Shown: positions 49,190 through 58,504, counted from the stretch's first letter. The stretch: 64,000 nucleotides of DNA from JBBATK01 sp039810585 (GCA_039810585.1 JBDHXF010000005.1:1-64000); one strand, 5' to 3'. A program made the numbers and translations. Notes: generated by a model from the sequence alone, not told the origin.

Positions 49190-50338
49190 ATGAACACAGC
49201 ATTGATCACCGGTATCACCGGACAGGACGGATCCTACCTCACCGAGTACTTGCATAGCAAGGGCTATACCGTGCACGGCATTATTCGCCGCTCCAGCGTT
49301 TTCAATACCAATCGTATTGACCATATCTATCAGGATCCAAATGCCAGAGATACGAGGTTACACCTGCATTATGGCGACCTGACCGATCCGGGATTGTTGA
49401 CGGAGATTGTCTACAACATCAAGCCGGAGGAGGTGTATCATTTGGGTGCTCAGAGTCACGTTCGTGTGTCCTTCGACATGCCCGAATACACCGGCAACGC
49501 AACCGGACTTGGAACCATCAGAATTCTTGAAGCTATTCGTCGCAGTGGTACACGCACACGCTTTTATCAGGCATCAACCTCAGAGCTCTTCGGATCAGCT
49601 CCGGCACCGCAAAGCGAAGTCACTCCCTTCGAACCACAAAGTCCCTACGCCATTGCTAAGCTCTACTCCTACTGGCTCGTGAAGAACTATCGTGAAGCCT
49701 ACAAGATGTATGCGTGCAATGGTATACTGTTCAATCATGAGTCACCGCGACGTGGCGAGACCTTTGTCACCCGCAAAATCACCCGCGCCTTGGCGCATAT
49801 TCTGAGCGGGAAACAGAAGACCCTCTTCCTCGGAAACCTTGATGCCAAGCGCGACTGGGGCTTTGCCGCCGAGTATGTGCAGATGATGTGGCTCATGCTG
49901 CAACAAGACAAACCGGATGATTATACAGTCGGTACCGGCGACACACACACGGTGCGGCAATTCGTGAACGACAGTTTTCACTATGCCGGCGTGGAACTTG
50001 AATGGCAAGGCGAAGGCGCGAACGAAAGGGCTTTGGTCAAGAGCTTTAACCCGGTATTCGGCGATCACCTCAAGACGGGTGACACAGTAGTGCAAATCCT
50101 TCCGAAGTACTTCCGTCCCACCGAGGTAGACTGGCTGCAAGCCGATATCTCCAAAGCCAAACGACAATTGAACTGGGAACCAAAAGTCGGCTATCAGGAT
50201 TTAGTGAACGTGATGGTTGATTACGATATGCTCTTCGAAAAATTAGCAGCCCCCATGAAAGGCATCGAGACCCTCAGTCACATGGGCTTTGATTGGATAC
50301 AACAGCCCTTGTATAATGTCACCGGCGGCGTGTTCTAA
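49190..50338 (+). CDS. gmd: GDP-mannose 4,6-dehydratase
   Basis: A 382-residue short-chain dehydrogenase that converts GDP-D-mannose to GDP-4-keto-6-deoxymannose, precursor of fucose or rhamnose in surface glycans. It has the Rossmann motif ALITGITGQDGSYLTEYL, HGIIRRSSVFNTNRIDH, the catalytic Thr-Ser/Tyr-Lys (FYQASTSELFGSAP, ESPYAIAKLYSYW with the real text SPYAIAKLYSYW), and LFNHESPRRGETFVTRKIT. ATG 49190 starts the Rossmann fold directly. It works on the GDP-mannose made from the PGI/PMI product. No reductase (fcl) follows. Ends at the terminator 50373. Confidence 0.95.
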   Translation: MNTALITGITGQDGSYLTEYLHSKGYTVHGIIRRSSVFNTNRIDHIYQDPNARDTRLHLHYGDLTDPGLLTEIVYNIKPEEVYHLGAQSHVRVSFDMPEYTGNATGLGTIRILEAIRRSGTRTRFYQASTSELFGSAPAPQSEVTPFEPQSPYAIAKLYSYWLVKNYREAYKMYACNGILFNHESPRRGETFVTRKITRALAHILSGKQKTLFLGNLDAKRDWGFAAEYVQMMWLMLQQDKPDDYTVGTGDTHTVRQFVNDSFHYAGVELEWQGEGANERALVKSFNPVFGDHLKTGDTVVQILPKYFRPTEVDWLQADISKAKRQLNWEPKVGYQDLVNVMVDYDMLFEKLAAPMKGIETLSHMGFDWIQQPLYNVTGGVF

Positions 50339-50372
50339 GATTTAGATACATTCGAAAGTGAACAAAGAAGTC

Positions 50373-50405
50373 CCTGACACTCACATGCTCAGGGATTTTT
50401 TTTGT
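50373..50405 (+). terminator. Rho-independent terminator of gmd
   Basis: TCCCTGA (50373-50379) pairs with TCAGGGA (50391-50397), followed by a run of eight T. Confidence 0.9.
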
Positions 50406-50549
50406 TCGGACCCATCTACGACTTGACTTTTCCACTATCGTCGATGTAACGGCATCTTCGCTTTCACTTTTGCCTCGTCGTGGGTAGTTTCGTTGTCAAG
50501 CGAGCCACTCGCTTTTGTCATCCATCATCTCACATTTGCATTTACTGAC

Positions 50550-51527
50550 ATGGCACAACGCGGACCGATTTCTCAATTCATGGAACGACACTACCTGCAC
50601 TTCAACGCCGCTGCCATGATGGACGCCGTGAAGGCCTATGAAACGCACATGGCGGAGGGCGGAAAGATGATGATCACTCTTGCCGGCGCCATGAGTACGG
50701 CCGAAATGGGTAAGTCCTTAGCCGAAATGATCCGTCAGGATAAGGTCCAGATCATCTCCTGTACCGGGGCGAATTTGGAGGAGGACATCATGAACCTCGT
50801 TGCGCACTCTCACTACAAGCGCGTTCCGCACTACCGCGATTTGTCGCCTCAGGACGAGTGGGACTTGCTCGAAAACCACTACAACCGCGTCACCGACACA
50901 TGCATTCCGGAAGAAGAAGCATTCCGCCGTCTGCAAAAACACATCCACGAACTCTGGAAAAGAGCCAACGACTCCGGTGAGCGCTATTTCCCTCACGAGT
51001 TCATGTACCAGATGTTGCTCAGCGGCGTGCTGGAACAGTACTACGAAATCGATCCGGCAGATAGCTGGATGCTTGCCGCGGCACAGAAGAATCTTCCCAT
51101 CGTCGTTCCGGGCTGGGAAGACTCCACCATGGGCAACATCTTTGCTTCTTATGTCATCAAAAACGAACTCAAAGCCACCACCATGAAATCCGGTGTGGAA
51201 TACATGGCCTGGCTTGCCAATTGGTACACCAAAAACTGCGACGGCAAAGGCATCGGCTTTTACCAGATCGGCGGCGGTATCGCGGGCGACTTCCCCATTT
51301 GCGTGGTTCCCATGCTTTACCAAGACATGGGCATGCACGACATACCTTTCTGGTCATACTTCTGCCAGATTTCCGATTCCACCACCAGCTACGGCTCCTA
51401 CTCCGGCGCCGTTCCCAACGAAAAAATCACCTGGGGTAAACTCGGTATCGAAACCCCAAAGTTCATCGTCGAGAGCGATGCCACCATCGTCGCTCCGCTG
51501 ATGTTCGGATGGCTGCTTGGTTGGTAG
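50550..51527 (+). CDS. Deoxyhypusine synthase-like protein
   Basis: A 325-residue member of the deoxyhypusine synthase family (NAD-dependent aminobutyl transfer from spermidine). Recognisable are ITLAGAMSTAEMGKSLAEMI, CTGANLEEDIMNL, VVPGWEDSTMGNIFASYVI, IGGGIAGDFPICVVP and the active-site Lys region AVPNEKITWGKLGIE, with the catalytic Lys in WGK conserved and a terminal VESDATIVAPLMFGWL. In eukaryotes and archaea the target is eIF5A/aIF5A; bacteria normally lack such a target, so bacterial homologues may make homospermidine or modify another acceptor. The start is put at ATG 50550 (MAQRGPISQFME); a 19-codon upstream extension is hydrophobic and not conserved. Confidence 0.85.
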   Translation: MAQRGPISQFMERHYLHFNAAAMMDAVKAYETHMAEGGKMMITLAGAMSTAEMGKSLAEMIRQDKVQIISCTGANLEEDIMNLVAHSHYKRVPHYRDLSPQDEWDLLENHYNRVTDTCIPEEEAFRRLQKHIHELWKRANDSGERYFPHEFMYQMLLSGVLEQYYEIDPADSWMLAAAQKNLPIVVPGWEDSTMGNIFASYVIKNELKATTMKSGVEYMAWLANWYTKNCDGKGIGFYQIGGGIAGDFPICVVPMLYQDMGMHDIPFWSYFCQISDSTTSYGSYSGAVPNEKITWGKLGIETPKFIVESDATIVAPLMFGWLLGW

Positions 51528-51645
51528 CCGGTATATGATCTCGAAGAATAACAGCTTGCCTTACAAGCTCTTGCACTGTTCTACTGAAACGATTTCGAGC
51601 AGCGAGCGCAGCGAATGATCTATCACGTATCTCTGCGGAGTGTCG

Positions 51646-51680
51646 GCAGGAGATTCTTCTTACGTACATGCTTCGCATGT
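51646..51680 (+). repeat. Dispersed palindromic repeat, copy 2
   Basis: A 35-bp element ending in the palindrome ACATGC-TTC-GCATGT (51666-51680). It matches the reverse complement of 62207-62241 at 31 of 35 positions and more loosely resembles 26511-26547. Confidence 0.7.
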
Positions 51681-51794
51681 CCTGTCGCCGCGGGTGAAAT
51701 GGGTGAGCTGAGTCGGAAGTGACCTCGATGAGCGAGTGCGCGAAGCGCGCACGAATAATAATCACACCAAATAGTCTTTTTATAAAGTTCGGGC

Positions 51795-51823
51795 TTGACT
51801 TTATGCCTGCTATGGACTAAGTT
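51795..51823 (+). promoter_or_regulatory. Candidate promoter of the aldo/keto reductase gene
   Basis: TTGACT at 51795-51800 and TAAGTT at 51818-51823 with a 17-base spacer, about 80 bases before the start codon. The -10 match is weak. Confidence 0.3.
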
Positions 51824-51905
51824 ACAGCAGTCGAGCGCGGCTCGTTCAACGAGCTTCGTGTTCGATCCTACTAAAGTCCTACCAATTCCAGAGAGGGGAG
51901 TGTGT

Positions 51906-53408
51906 ATGAGCACTTCGGAAGACTACTCACAGCGATTTCCTGAGCTTCCGTTCGAGACATGGTCGACAGGACACACAGTATCGCAGGCCGGATTTGGATG
52001 CTACCGCGTCAACACTCACAATCCCGAACATGCACGAGCCCTACAAAAAGCCGTCTTGTCCGGGATTAATTGTATTGATACCGCAGCAAACTATGGCGAC
52101 GGATCAGCCGAGGAACTTGTCGGCAGCGTTGTCGAGCAATTGATTGCCCATCACGGTATTGAACGTACAGAGTTGGTGCTTGTCACCAAGGCTGGCTACA
52201 TGCAAGGCAGGAACTACCACCGGGCACACAAGGCGGAGCATAACGGACATGCCTTTCCCAACGTGGTAAAGTTTGGTGATGGCCTCTGGCACTGCATCCA
52301 CCCAGAGTTTTTGGAGGATCAACTTGAACGTTCCTTACGCCATTTGAAAAGCGAGTACGTGGATGTGTATTTACTGCATAATCCGGAGTACTTTCTCATC
52401 CAGGCAGAGCGAGACGAAGTGTCGCTCGAAGAAGCACGAGCCGAGTTCTATCACCGAATCCAACAGGCATTTGAGTATTGCGAAAAACAAGTGGAAGCCG
52501 GAAGAATACGGGCCTACGGTATTTCGTCAAACTGCTTCGGACACGCCTCGTCGGACGCTGATTTCGTGTCCCTCGAATCCTGTCTGCAAGCCGCGTTCAA
52601 CGTCGGTGGTTCGGAGCATCACTTCCGTGTAGTGCAACTCCCCTTTAACCTGCTTGAAACCGGTGCGGCAACGGAGCTCAATAACCTTGGCAATTCGCAA
52701 TCTGTATTGGAGTTTGCAAAAGCCAACGCCATCAACGTGATGGTTAATCGTGTTCTGAATGCCATTACCCAAAGCTCGCTGGTGCGTTTAGCAGAGCATG
52801 CCTTTGCCGGCACTCCCCCGCCCACGCATTCGGATATCGAAGCTGCGCTGGCAGATTTGGTCGCTCACGAAGATGTCATGCTGAAGAATATCCTGACCAC
52901 TCTGCCTTTCGAAGAACATAGCCGCGAAACCTTGGCAGACTTCCTCACTCCCGGAGCACATTTGGTGGAGCATTGGAATACCTTCGACAGTATCGAGCAC
53001 TGGCATGAGATAGAAGCACAATACCTCAGGCCTCGCATGAACGAAGCCGTCGAGGCTATCCTGCATCACCCGACGCCCGGGATGGACGAGTGGATTGCAG
53101 AGTTCAAAAGCAAAACGCAAGAGCTCTTTAAACTGATTACTCATCACTATGCAGTACTATCGCACCCACGCCTGGAACGCATCCACGCCAAAGCCGTTGA
53201 GATGCTGGGAGCTGAGTTTGCCGATATGAGCATTGCGCAACTGGCATTCAGTGCTCCGCGAGCAACAGAAGGCGTTTCCTGCACACTCATTGGTGCGCGC
53301 CGCGAACAGTATGTGGACGAGATCGTGGAATCGATGAAGATGCAGCTTCCGAGCTTGAGCAGACAACAATGGGCCGGCCTTGTTGGCATTGAGGAGATGG
53401 TGGCCTAA
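51906..53408 (+). CDS. Aldo/keto reductase with long C-terminal extension
   Basis: A 500-residue protein whose first ~300 residues form an AKR (TIM-barrel, NADPH) domain. The catalytic tetrad is visible: Asp and Tyr in NCIDTAANYGDGSAEELVG, Lys in LVLVTKAGYMQG, His in VDVYLLHNPEYF. The typical end-of-domain cofactor loop is in GVSCTLIGARREQYVDEIVE near the C-terminus, so an insertion or long helical region (~res 300-440, with no known motif) separates it. Ordinary AKRs have ~330 residues. ATG 51906 has GAGAGGGGAGTGTGT before it (good ribosome site); a longer frame is not conserved. Substrate unknown. Single-gene unit with its own terminator. Confidence 0.85.
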   Translation: MSTSEDYSQRFPELPFETWSTGHTVSQAGFGCYRVNTHNPEHARALQKAVLSGINCIDTAANYGDGSAEELVGSVVEQLIAHHGIERTELVLVTKAGYMQGRNYHRAHKAEHNGHAFPNVVKFGDGLWHCIHPEFLEDQLERSLRHLKSEYVDVYLLHNPEYFLIQAERDEVSLEEARAEFYHRIQQAFEYCEKQVEAGRIRAYGISSNCFGHASSDADFVSLESCLQAAFNVGGSEHHFRVVQLPFNLLETGAATELNNLGNSQSVLEFAKANAINVMVNRVLNAITQSSLVRLAEHAFAGTPPPTHSDIEAALADLVAHEDVMLKNILTTLPFEEHSRETLADFLTPGAHLVEHWNTFDSIEHWHEIEAQYLRPRMNEAVEAILHHPTPGMDEWIAEFKSKTQELFKLITHHYAVLSHPRLERIHAKAVEMLGAEFADMSIAQLAFSAPRATEGVSCTLIGARREQYVDEIVESMKMQLPSLSRQQWAGLVGIEEMVA

Positions 53409-53432
53409 AGTCATACGATAGTTTTGTTGAAG

Positions 53433-53460
53433 GGTCGGACATTGCATCCGACCTTTTTTT
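53433..53460 (+). terminator. Rho-independent terminator of the aldo/keto reductase gene
   Basis: GGTCGGA (53433-53439) pairs with TCCGACC (53447-53453), followed by seven or more T. Confidence 0.9.
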
Positions 53461-53556
53461 ATGTCGCACTGCGAATGCACAAAGATTGCACACGCTGAAC
53501 TGCAATAATGAGTTGGTCATTCACCACTTTGTCCGGGCTTCACCGAGCCTTTCACG

Positions 53557-55293
53557 ATGATGACATGGAGAGAATACACAGCGCAGTTTAGCGCCGAGTT
53601 GAAGCGAGCTAATGATAGTATCGACCGCGGTCACTACGCAGAAGCAGAGGCATTGCTGGCCGCAGAGGAAGAACGTCTGCGACTGATCGCTAACGCTCAA
53701 CGCAACGATTTTCACCGCGATGAAATCGCATACACCACACAAATCAAAGCCTATGCAGCCTTCATGCAGGGTCGTGTTAACGAAGCCTTTGGGTTATACA
53801 GGCGATGTCTTGAGCTGTGTGATTCACTAGAGTACGGCTACATCCGGGCATCGTCATCAAGCGGTCTGGGAAATTGCTATCACCGTGTCGGACAAAACGA
53901 CAAGGCTATTGAGTGCATCGCACAAGCCCTCACTCTGTGGGAGCAGTACAGAGAAGACTTCGGCGTCGCCACCGAGTGCGGCAACATGGCGAACGTCCTG
54001 ATGCACTTAGCTCAATTTGAATCGGCTCGTGATTACATGGAACGATGCAGCCGCATCTTCGAGCAGCTTGGCGAGCTGCGACAAACGGCAAACGCCTATC
54101 TCAATCTTGCCGTATGCTTGCAAAATCTAAAGGACTTGAAAGGAGCATACGACGCCTTGCACAAAGGTATCAATCTGCTTCAATCCCTGGGTGACAGAAC
54201 GTCGCTTGCACGTGCAGAGGGAAATCTGGGGACCTTGTGTTATCACATGGGCGATGCAGAGGAAGCGGTTCGACACATCCAAAACGCCTTGCGAGAACAC
54301 ACAGAGTTGGGCAATCGCGACTCCGTTGCTATTTGGAAATCCAATTTGGGATGGATGTATGGTCAGCCGGGATTAAGCATCTCCGATCCCGTTCAAGCCG
54401 AGCAGCTCATTCGGGAAGCGATAGCAATCAACTCCGAGAATAGCTCGACCTACTATTTAGCTAACAATTATGAGTCGCTCGCAGAGGTCTTCGAGCACAA
54501 TGGCAAACCCGAGGCGGCCTTAGATGCGTACAAAACATTTCACCGACTGAGTCAGGAATACCAGAGCCAGAAAGCGCGGGAGCTGGCGGAGCGACAAGAC
54601 GCCGAGTTCAAACTGGGTATTGAACGGGCACGCGTGCAAGCTACCGAGCAGGTTTTGCACCGCGTGTTGCCGGCATCAATCGCCGAGAGGTTGACCAAAG
54701 GTGAAGAAGTGGCCGATCACTTCGACTCCGTCTCTGTGTTCTTTTCGGACATCGTCGGCTTCACACCCATGGCCTCGCGCATGAGCGCGCACAACGTAAT
54801 CGGATTGCTGAACTATGTGTTCGAAATCTTCGACACCATCATGGAGAAACACGGCTGCGAGAAGATTAAAACTATCGGCGACGGCTACATGGCAATATCT
54901 GGTGCGCCGATTCCGGTTGATGATCACGCTGAACGACTCGCCGCGGCTAGTGTGGAATTACTGTCTGCGCTTGATTTACCCGACCACATTCAGGCTCTGC
55001 TCCCTGATGGCTGCACTCTTCAACTTCGCATCGGTTTACACTGTGGTCCTGCCTTTGCCGGCATCGTGGGCATCAACCGCTTTGTGTACGACCTATATTC
55101 CGACACCATCAACACCGCCGCCCGCATGGAGAGTCATGGTCTACCAGGCCGCATCCATTGCTCCGCCGAGTTTGCCGACGAGTTGAAACGACGCGGTAGC
55201 ACCTATGATTTTGAAGATCGAGGAATAATGGTGATCAAAGGCAAGGGCGAGATGCACACCTACTTTCTGAACGCAGCAGCTCAGGAGAACTGA
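53557..55293 (+). CDS. TPR-adenylate cyclase (class III)
   Basis: A 578-residue soluble protein. The first ~370 residues are tetratricopeptide repeats (EAEALLAAEEERLRLI, LGNCYHRVGQNDKAIECIAQ, YLNLAVCLQNLKDLKGAYDAL, LGTLCYHMGDAEEAVRHIQN), followed by a linker helix and a class III cyclase domain (~390-560). Metal-binding and catalytic positions are present: VFFSDIVGFTPM (first Asp), KIKTIGDGYMAISG (second Asp; Lys at the purine site), RIGLHCGPAFAGIVG, and YSDTINTAARMES (Asp/Thr for ATP, Asn-Arg transition-state pair). This predicts cAMP rather than cGMP production. TPRs probably sense a partner protein. No membrane segment. Confidence 0.9.
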   Translation: MMTWREYTAQFSAELKRANDSIDRGHYAEAEALLAAEEERLRLIANAQRNDFHRDEIAYTTQIKAYAAFMQGRVNEAFGLYRRCLELCDSLEYGYIRASSSSGLGNCYHRVGQNDKAIECIAQALTLWEQYREDFGVATECGNMANVLMHLAQFESARDYMERCSRIFEQLGELRQTANAYLNLAVCLQNLKDLKGAYDALHKGINLLQSLGDRTSLARAEGNLGTLCYHMGDAEEAVRHIQNALREHTELGNRDSVAIWKSNLGWMYGQPGLSISDPVQAEQLIREAIAINSENSSTYYLANNYESLAEVFEHNGKPEAALDAYKTFHRLSQEYQSQKARELAERQDAEFKLGIERARVQATEQVLHRVLPASIAERLTKGEEVADHFDSVSVFFSDIVGFTPMASRMSAHNVIGLLNYVFEIFDTIMEKHGCEKIKTIGDGYMAISGAPIPVDDHAERLAAASVELLSALDLPDHIQALLPDGCTLQLRIGLHCGPAFAGIVGINRFVYDLYSDTINTAARMESHGLPGRIHCSAEFADELKRRGSTYDFEDRGIMVIKGKGEMHTYFLNAAAQEN

Positions 55294-55530
55294 GCCACTG
55301 TGCTCACTTCCAATCATTCGGCACCTTCGCGCGACATTGATATATGCGGATGAATGCTCCGTTGGCATTTTTGTATCGTTATGGTGATGAACATTAGCAT
55401 TGATGTTGGCGCCTTGGTGTGACAGATGTCGTCGCTGTCGTGTTGTTGTCAATGAAAGGCGAGTGTAAATCGCAACTCAGTCTACGTCGTCACCACACCT
55501 CCGATTTCAGCACCACACAGGAGTACCGTT

Positions 55531-56097
55531 ATGAATTCTATAGCGCAGTCTCTCAGCTTTGCCGTCCTCCTTCTCCTTCCTATCAAAGGCTGCGAGTTCT
55601 TTCAAAAGGAAGCCTCTAACACGGTTGAAATTCCGTTGGTTCTCGAGCAGAGTTTACACTCGTGCAGTATGCCCTGCGAGCTGACAAGTCCCGTGGATCT
55701 CAACACCGAAGCCGGATACCCCGAGTTAAAGGCTCATGCCGCGAGCGTGGCGCTATCGGAGGTGCATCTGCAGCTCAGACATTATTCCGGAATTCCGCGC
55801 GCAGATGCTGTGCTGTTTAGTGTCATCAGTCTGAAGTTGCGTTTTGACCCGAGCTATGGTGACAGTACCACCTACCGCATTGGCGAGTTTGACAACGTCT
55901 ACGCCTCGGATCTGCTCGAAAAAGAGAAAGGGATTACGATTGTGAATCCGGCACTGACCGCTGCACTTCACAAGCTACCCGAGAGACCTCGCTTTACGGT
56001 GCTGACTCAGTACGCTACGGTGGGTAATTGCGCCATCAGTGCGCTTGATGCCTCAGTGCGGATGTCTTTCGTGTTGAATTCTACGCACGACTATTAA
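55531..56097 (+). CDS. Putative lipoprotein of unknown function
   Basis: A 188-residue protein with a signal peptide ending in a lipobox-like LLLPIKGC, so Cys-21 is a probable lipidation site. The rest is beta-rich with no family I recognise (VALSEVHLQLRHYSG, VISLKLRFDPSYG, GNCAISALDASVRMSFVL). A good ribosome site (CAGGAG) precedes ATG 55531. It stands alone, 237 bases after the cyclase gene, which lacks a clear terminator, so weak read-through is possible. Confidence 0.6.
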   Translation: MNSIAQSLSFAVLLLLPIKGCEFFQKEASNTVEIPLVLEQSLHSCSMPCELTSPVDLNTEAGYPELKAHAASVALSEVHLQLRHYSGIPRADAVLFSVISLKLRFDPSYGDSTTYRIGEFDNVYASDLLEKEKGITIVNPALTAALHKLPERPRFTVLTQYATVGNCAISALDASVRMSFVLNSTHDY

Positions 56098-56209
56098 GGT
56101 CGTGCAGCTCAACGCTGCGCAGCAGCCTACGTATAAAAATGAACGGTGAGAAAAACAGACGATCGTCTGCTTGCGGGGTAAACAGCTGCCTCGTTGAGTG
56201 TGGCAGATA

Positions 56210-56242
56210 AAAAAAGGGTCCGGTCGTCGAAACGCCGGACCT
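56210..56242 (-). terminator. Rho-independent terminator of paaA
   Basis: GGTCCGG (56217-56223) pairs with CCGGACC (56235-56241); the plus-strand A-run just before it gives a T-tract on the minus strand, 25 bases past the paaA stop. Confidence 0.85.
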
Positions 56243-56266
56243 ACGTAATCACTACCGTCATAAAAT

Positions 56267-57253
56267 TTACGACAGAGGCGTTACAAAAGCATGTTCGGGA
56301 TGGAAAAGTGCCTTGCGTACCCAAGCTCCGCTTTCTTCAACCCACCGGCGAACGGACAAGCGTTCGGCGTTACAGGGACCGTCGCCATTAATCACGCGGA
56401 AAAACTCATCCCAATCCGGATCGCCGTAGATCCATTTTCCGGTAGCCTCATCCTTGCGCAGCTCGGGATCGGGAACGGTAAGACCGAGTTCCCAGATCTT
56501 CGGAACATAGGTCTCAAAAAATTGCTGACGCATATCGTCGTTCGAGGCCATCTTCACTTTCCAGCGCATGAGCGTTTTGGTGTGCTCGGACATCTTGTCC
56601 GGTGGACCAAAGAAGTGCATCAGGGGACGCCACCAGCGGTGCAATGCTTCCTGCACCATCTGACGCTGCGTCGCGGTACCGGTAGCTAAGGTCACCACCG
56701 AGTCGTAGCCATACTTCAAGTGAAAGGACTCTTCCGTGCAGATGCGATCCAGAGCACGACAGTATGGTCCGTATGAGCCCTTGGCATTGATCACTTGATT
56801 GATGATGGCTGCAGCATCAACAAGCCAGGCAATAACGGCAGTATCTGCCCACGTAACAGCTGGGTAGTTGAAGATGTTCGAGTACTTGGATTTTCCGCTG
56901 AGCAAATCGTTGAGCATGGCCTCGCGACTCTTGCCCAGAGTCTCAGCAGCAGAATAGAGTAAGTGGCCGTGACCAATCTCATCCTGAACTTTGGCGATTA
57001 AAGCCATACGTCGACGAAAGCCCGGCGCTCGGGTAATCCATGTTCCTTCGGGAAGCGCGCCGACTATTTCAGAGTGGGCGTGCTGCTCGATCATGCGCAG
57101 ACATTGCCGACGGTATTCGCGCGGCATCCAATCGCCCGGTTCGATTTTCTCGCCACGATCAATTTTTGCTTCAAATTCCGCCAGCAAGACCGGATCTTCT
57201 TCGTAGCGATCTTTAGCGGATGGGGCGTCTACTATGCTGACATTTCCGTACAT
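56267..57253 (-). CDS. paaA: Phenylacetyl-CoA epoxidase subunit A-like protein
   Basis: A 328-residue ferritin-like protein matching PaaA, the di-iron oxygenase subunit of 1,2-phenylacetyl-CoA epoxidase. It has KVQDEIGHGHLLYSAAETLG (iron ligands Glu-x-x-His), ERICTEESFHLKYGYD-like RICTEESFHLKYG, and LHRWWRPLMHFFGPPD, DPDWDEFFRVINGDGPCN. In the known pathway PaaA needs PaaC (scaffold) plus PaaB, PaaD and the PaaE reductase; none is present here. Upstream is only a short gap to a TolB-like gene. Gene order therefore does not confirm phenylacetate catabolism; an alternative oxygenase role is possible. Confidence 0.88.
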   Translation of the reverse strand: MYGNVSIVDAPSAKDRYEEDPVLLAEFEAKIDRGEKIEPGDWMPREYRRQCLRMIEQHAHSEIVGALPEGTWITRAPGFRRRMALIAKVQDEIGHGHLLYSAAETLGKSREAMLNDLLSGKSKYSNIFNYPAVTWADTAVIAWLVDAAAIINQVINAKGSYGPYCRALDRICTEESFHLKYGYDSVVTLATGTATQRQMVQEALHRWWRPLMHFFGPPDKMSEHTKTLMRWKVKMASNDDMRQQFFETYVPKIWELGLTVPDPELRKDEATGKWIYGDPDWDEFFRVINGDGPCNAERLSVRRWVEESGAWVRKALFHPEHAFVTPLS

Positions 57254-57371
57254 GGAGGTGTCCTTCGTAAAATTTCAGTTCTCAGTGCCGTTCCGAGAGT
57301 GTCGGACAAACTTAGCGAAAATCGAGCTGTCAGCACGCCGGCAAGACGGAAGCATCGATCACACTGGCGAG

Positions 57372-58418
57372 CTACTCAACCCAATCGCAAATGAACACGT
57401 TGGTGTCGCCGGGTTTAGTATCATGACGATTGGAGCAGAAAATCAAGTGTTTACCGTCGCGTGTAAACATCGGAAAGCCGTCAAATTGCTCATAATAGGT
57501 CACTCTTTCCAGTCCGGTGCCGTCCGTATTCACCATCCACAAGTCAAAATTCCGTCCCTTCGGATCCGCCATATTCGACGCAAAAATGATGCGCTTGCCG
57601 TCGGGAAAGAAGAAGGGGGCAAAGTTTGCTTTGCCGTTATGAGTGACCTGTATTACGTTCTTTCCGTCGGCATCCATCACCATGATTTCCAGGCTGGTCG
57701 GTCTGATGAGGTTTTGCTTGAGCAAGTTCACATAATCGGCAGAATCCTTGCCTGTTGGTCGTGACGCGCGAAAGACAATCTTTTTACCATCCAGACTATA
57801 AAATGCTCCCCCGTCATAGCCCAGAGTATTTGTCAATCGCTTTACGTGCTTGCCGTTCAAATCGCAGGAGTACAGATCGATATCGCCATCTCTGGTAGAG
57901 GTAAACACAATTCGATCGCCCTTCGGGCTCACAGTCGCTTCGGCATCATACCCCTTTGAGGAAATAATCTTATGCAGATTCGATCCGTCGATCTTTGAAC
58001 GATAGATATCGTAATCTGCATAGAGTGCCCAGGTGTAACCATGGCTCATATCCGGCTTTTGCGGACACGCTGCAGATGCTGCGTGGGTACTTGCATAAAT
58101 AATTTCGCCGTTCGGCAAATAATACGAGCAGGTCGTACGACCCTTTCCGGTGCTCACCAGTGTTTTATTCGAACCGTCCAGATTCATGGTATAAATCTGA
58201 TCACACTTGTCATCGCCATCATGCGCTTGATAAATCAACTTCTTATCATCGAATGACAAGTAAGCTTCCGCGTTCTCGCCGCTAAAGGTCAGTTGTCGAA
58301 TGTTGGTTAAATGTTTTTCCCGTGGATCACGAAGCGAATCCGGGATCGTCTGCGCGCGAAGCGGCAGCAATACGGAGCCAAAACTTAGGAGGACAAAAAG
58401 GGTGGTGGAACGCAACAT
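57372..58418 (-). CDS. TolB-like beta-propeller protein (exported)
   Basis: A 348-residue exported protein. A signal peptide (TLFVLLSFGSVLLPLRAQ) is followed by WD40-like PD40 blades with repeating D-x-x-G and SPDG-type motifs (YEAYLSFDDKKLIYQ-like AEAYLSFDDKKLIYQ, DAEATVSPKGDRIVF, FAPFFFPDGKRIIFASN, GFPMFTRDGKHLIFCS). It probably folds as a 6-bladed propeller like the C-terminal domain of TolB but without the TolB N-domain. ATG 58418 is chosen for the signal peptide. It is divergent from the MarR gene, with an 86-base shared region. Function unknown; perhaps envelope protein interactions. Confidence 0.8.
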   Translation of the reverse strand: MLRSTTLFVLLSFGSVLLPLRAQTIPDSLRDPREKHLTNIRQLTFSGENAEAYLSFDDKKLIYQAHDGDDKCDQIYTMNLDGSNKTLVSTGKGRTTCSYYLPNGEIIYASTHAASAACPQKPDMSHGYTWALYADYDIYRSKIDGSNLHKIISSKGYDAEATVSPKGDRIVFTSTRDGDIDLYSCDLNGKHVKRLTNTLGYDGGAFYSLDGKKIVFRASRPTGKDSADYVNLLKQNLIRPTSLEIMVMDADGKNVIQVTHNGKANFAPFFFPDGKRIIFASNMADPKGRNFDLWMVNTDGTGLERVTYYEQFDGFPMFTRDGKHLIFCSNRHDTKPGDTNVFICDWVE

Positions 58419-58504
58419 GGAGTACCTTGTTATATGAAAAGCATTCGTTAGCTTGGTGCGCTGCAAAAATACGTGTTTAAACGACGATAAGTGGAAAGGT
58501 TCGT

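Larger units (their letters stand above)
51528..51905. other. Palindrome-rich intergenic region
   Basis: A 378-base gap with no gene seen. It holds the dispersed repeat copy at 51646-51680, a GTGCGC/GCGCAC hairpin at 51736-51752, a GCTCG/CGAGC hairpin near 51840, and a candidate promoter at 51795-51823 for the aldo/keto reductase. Confidence 0.6.
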
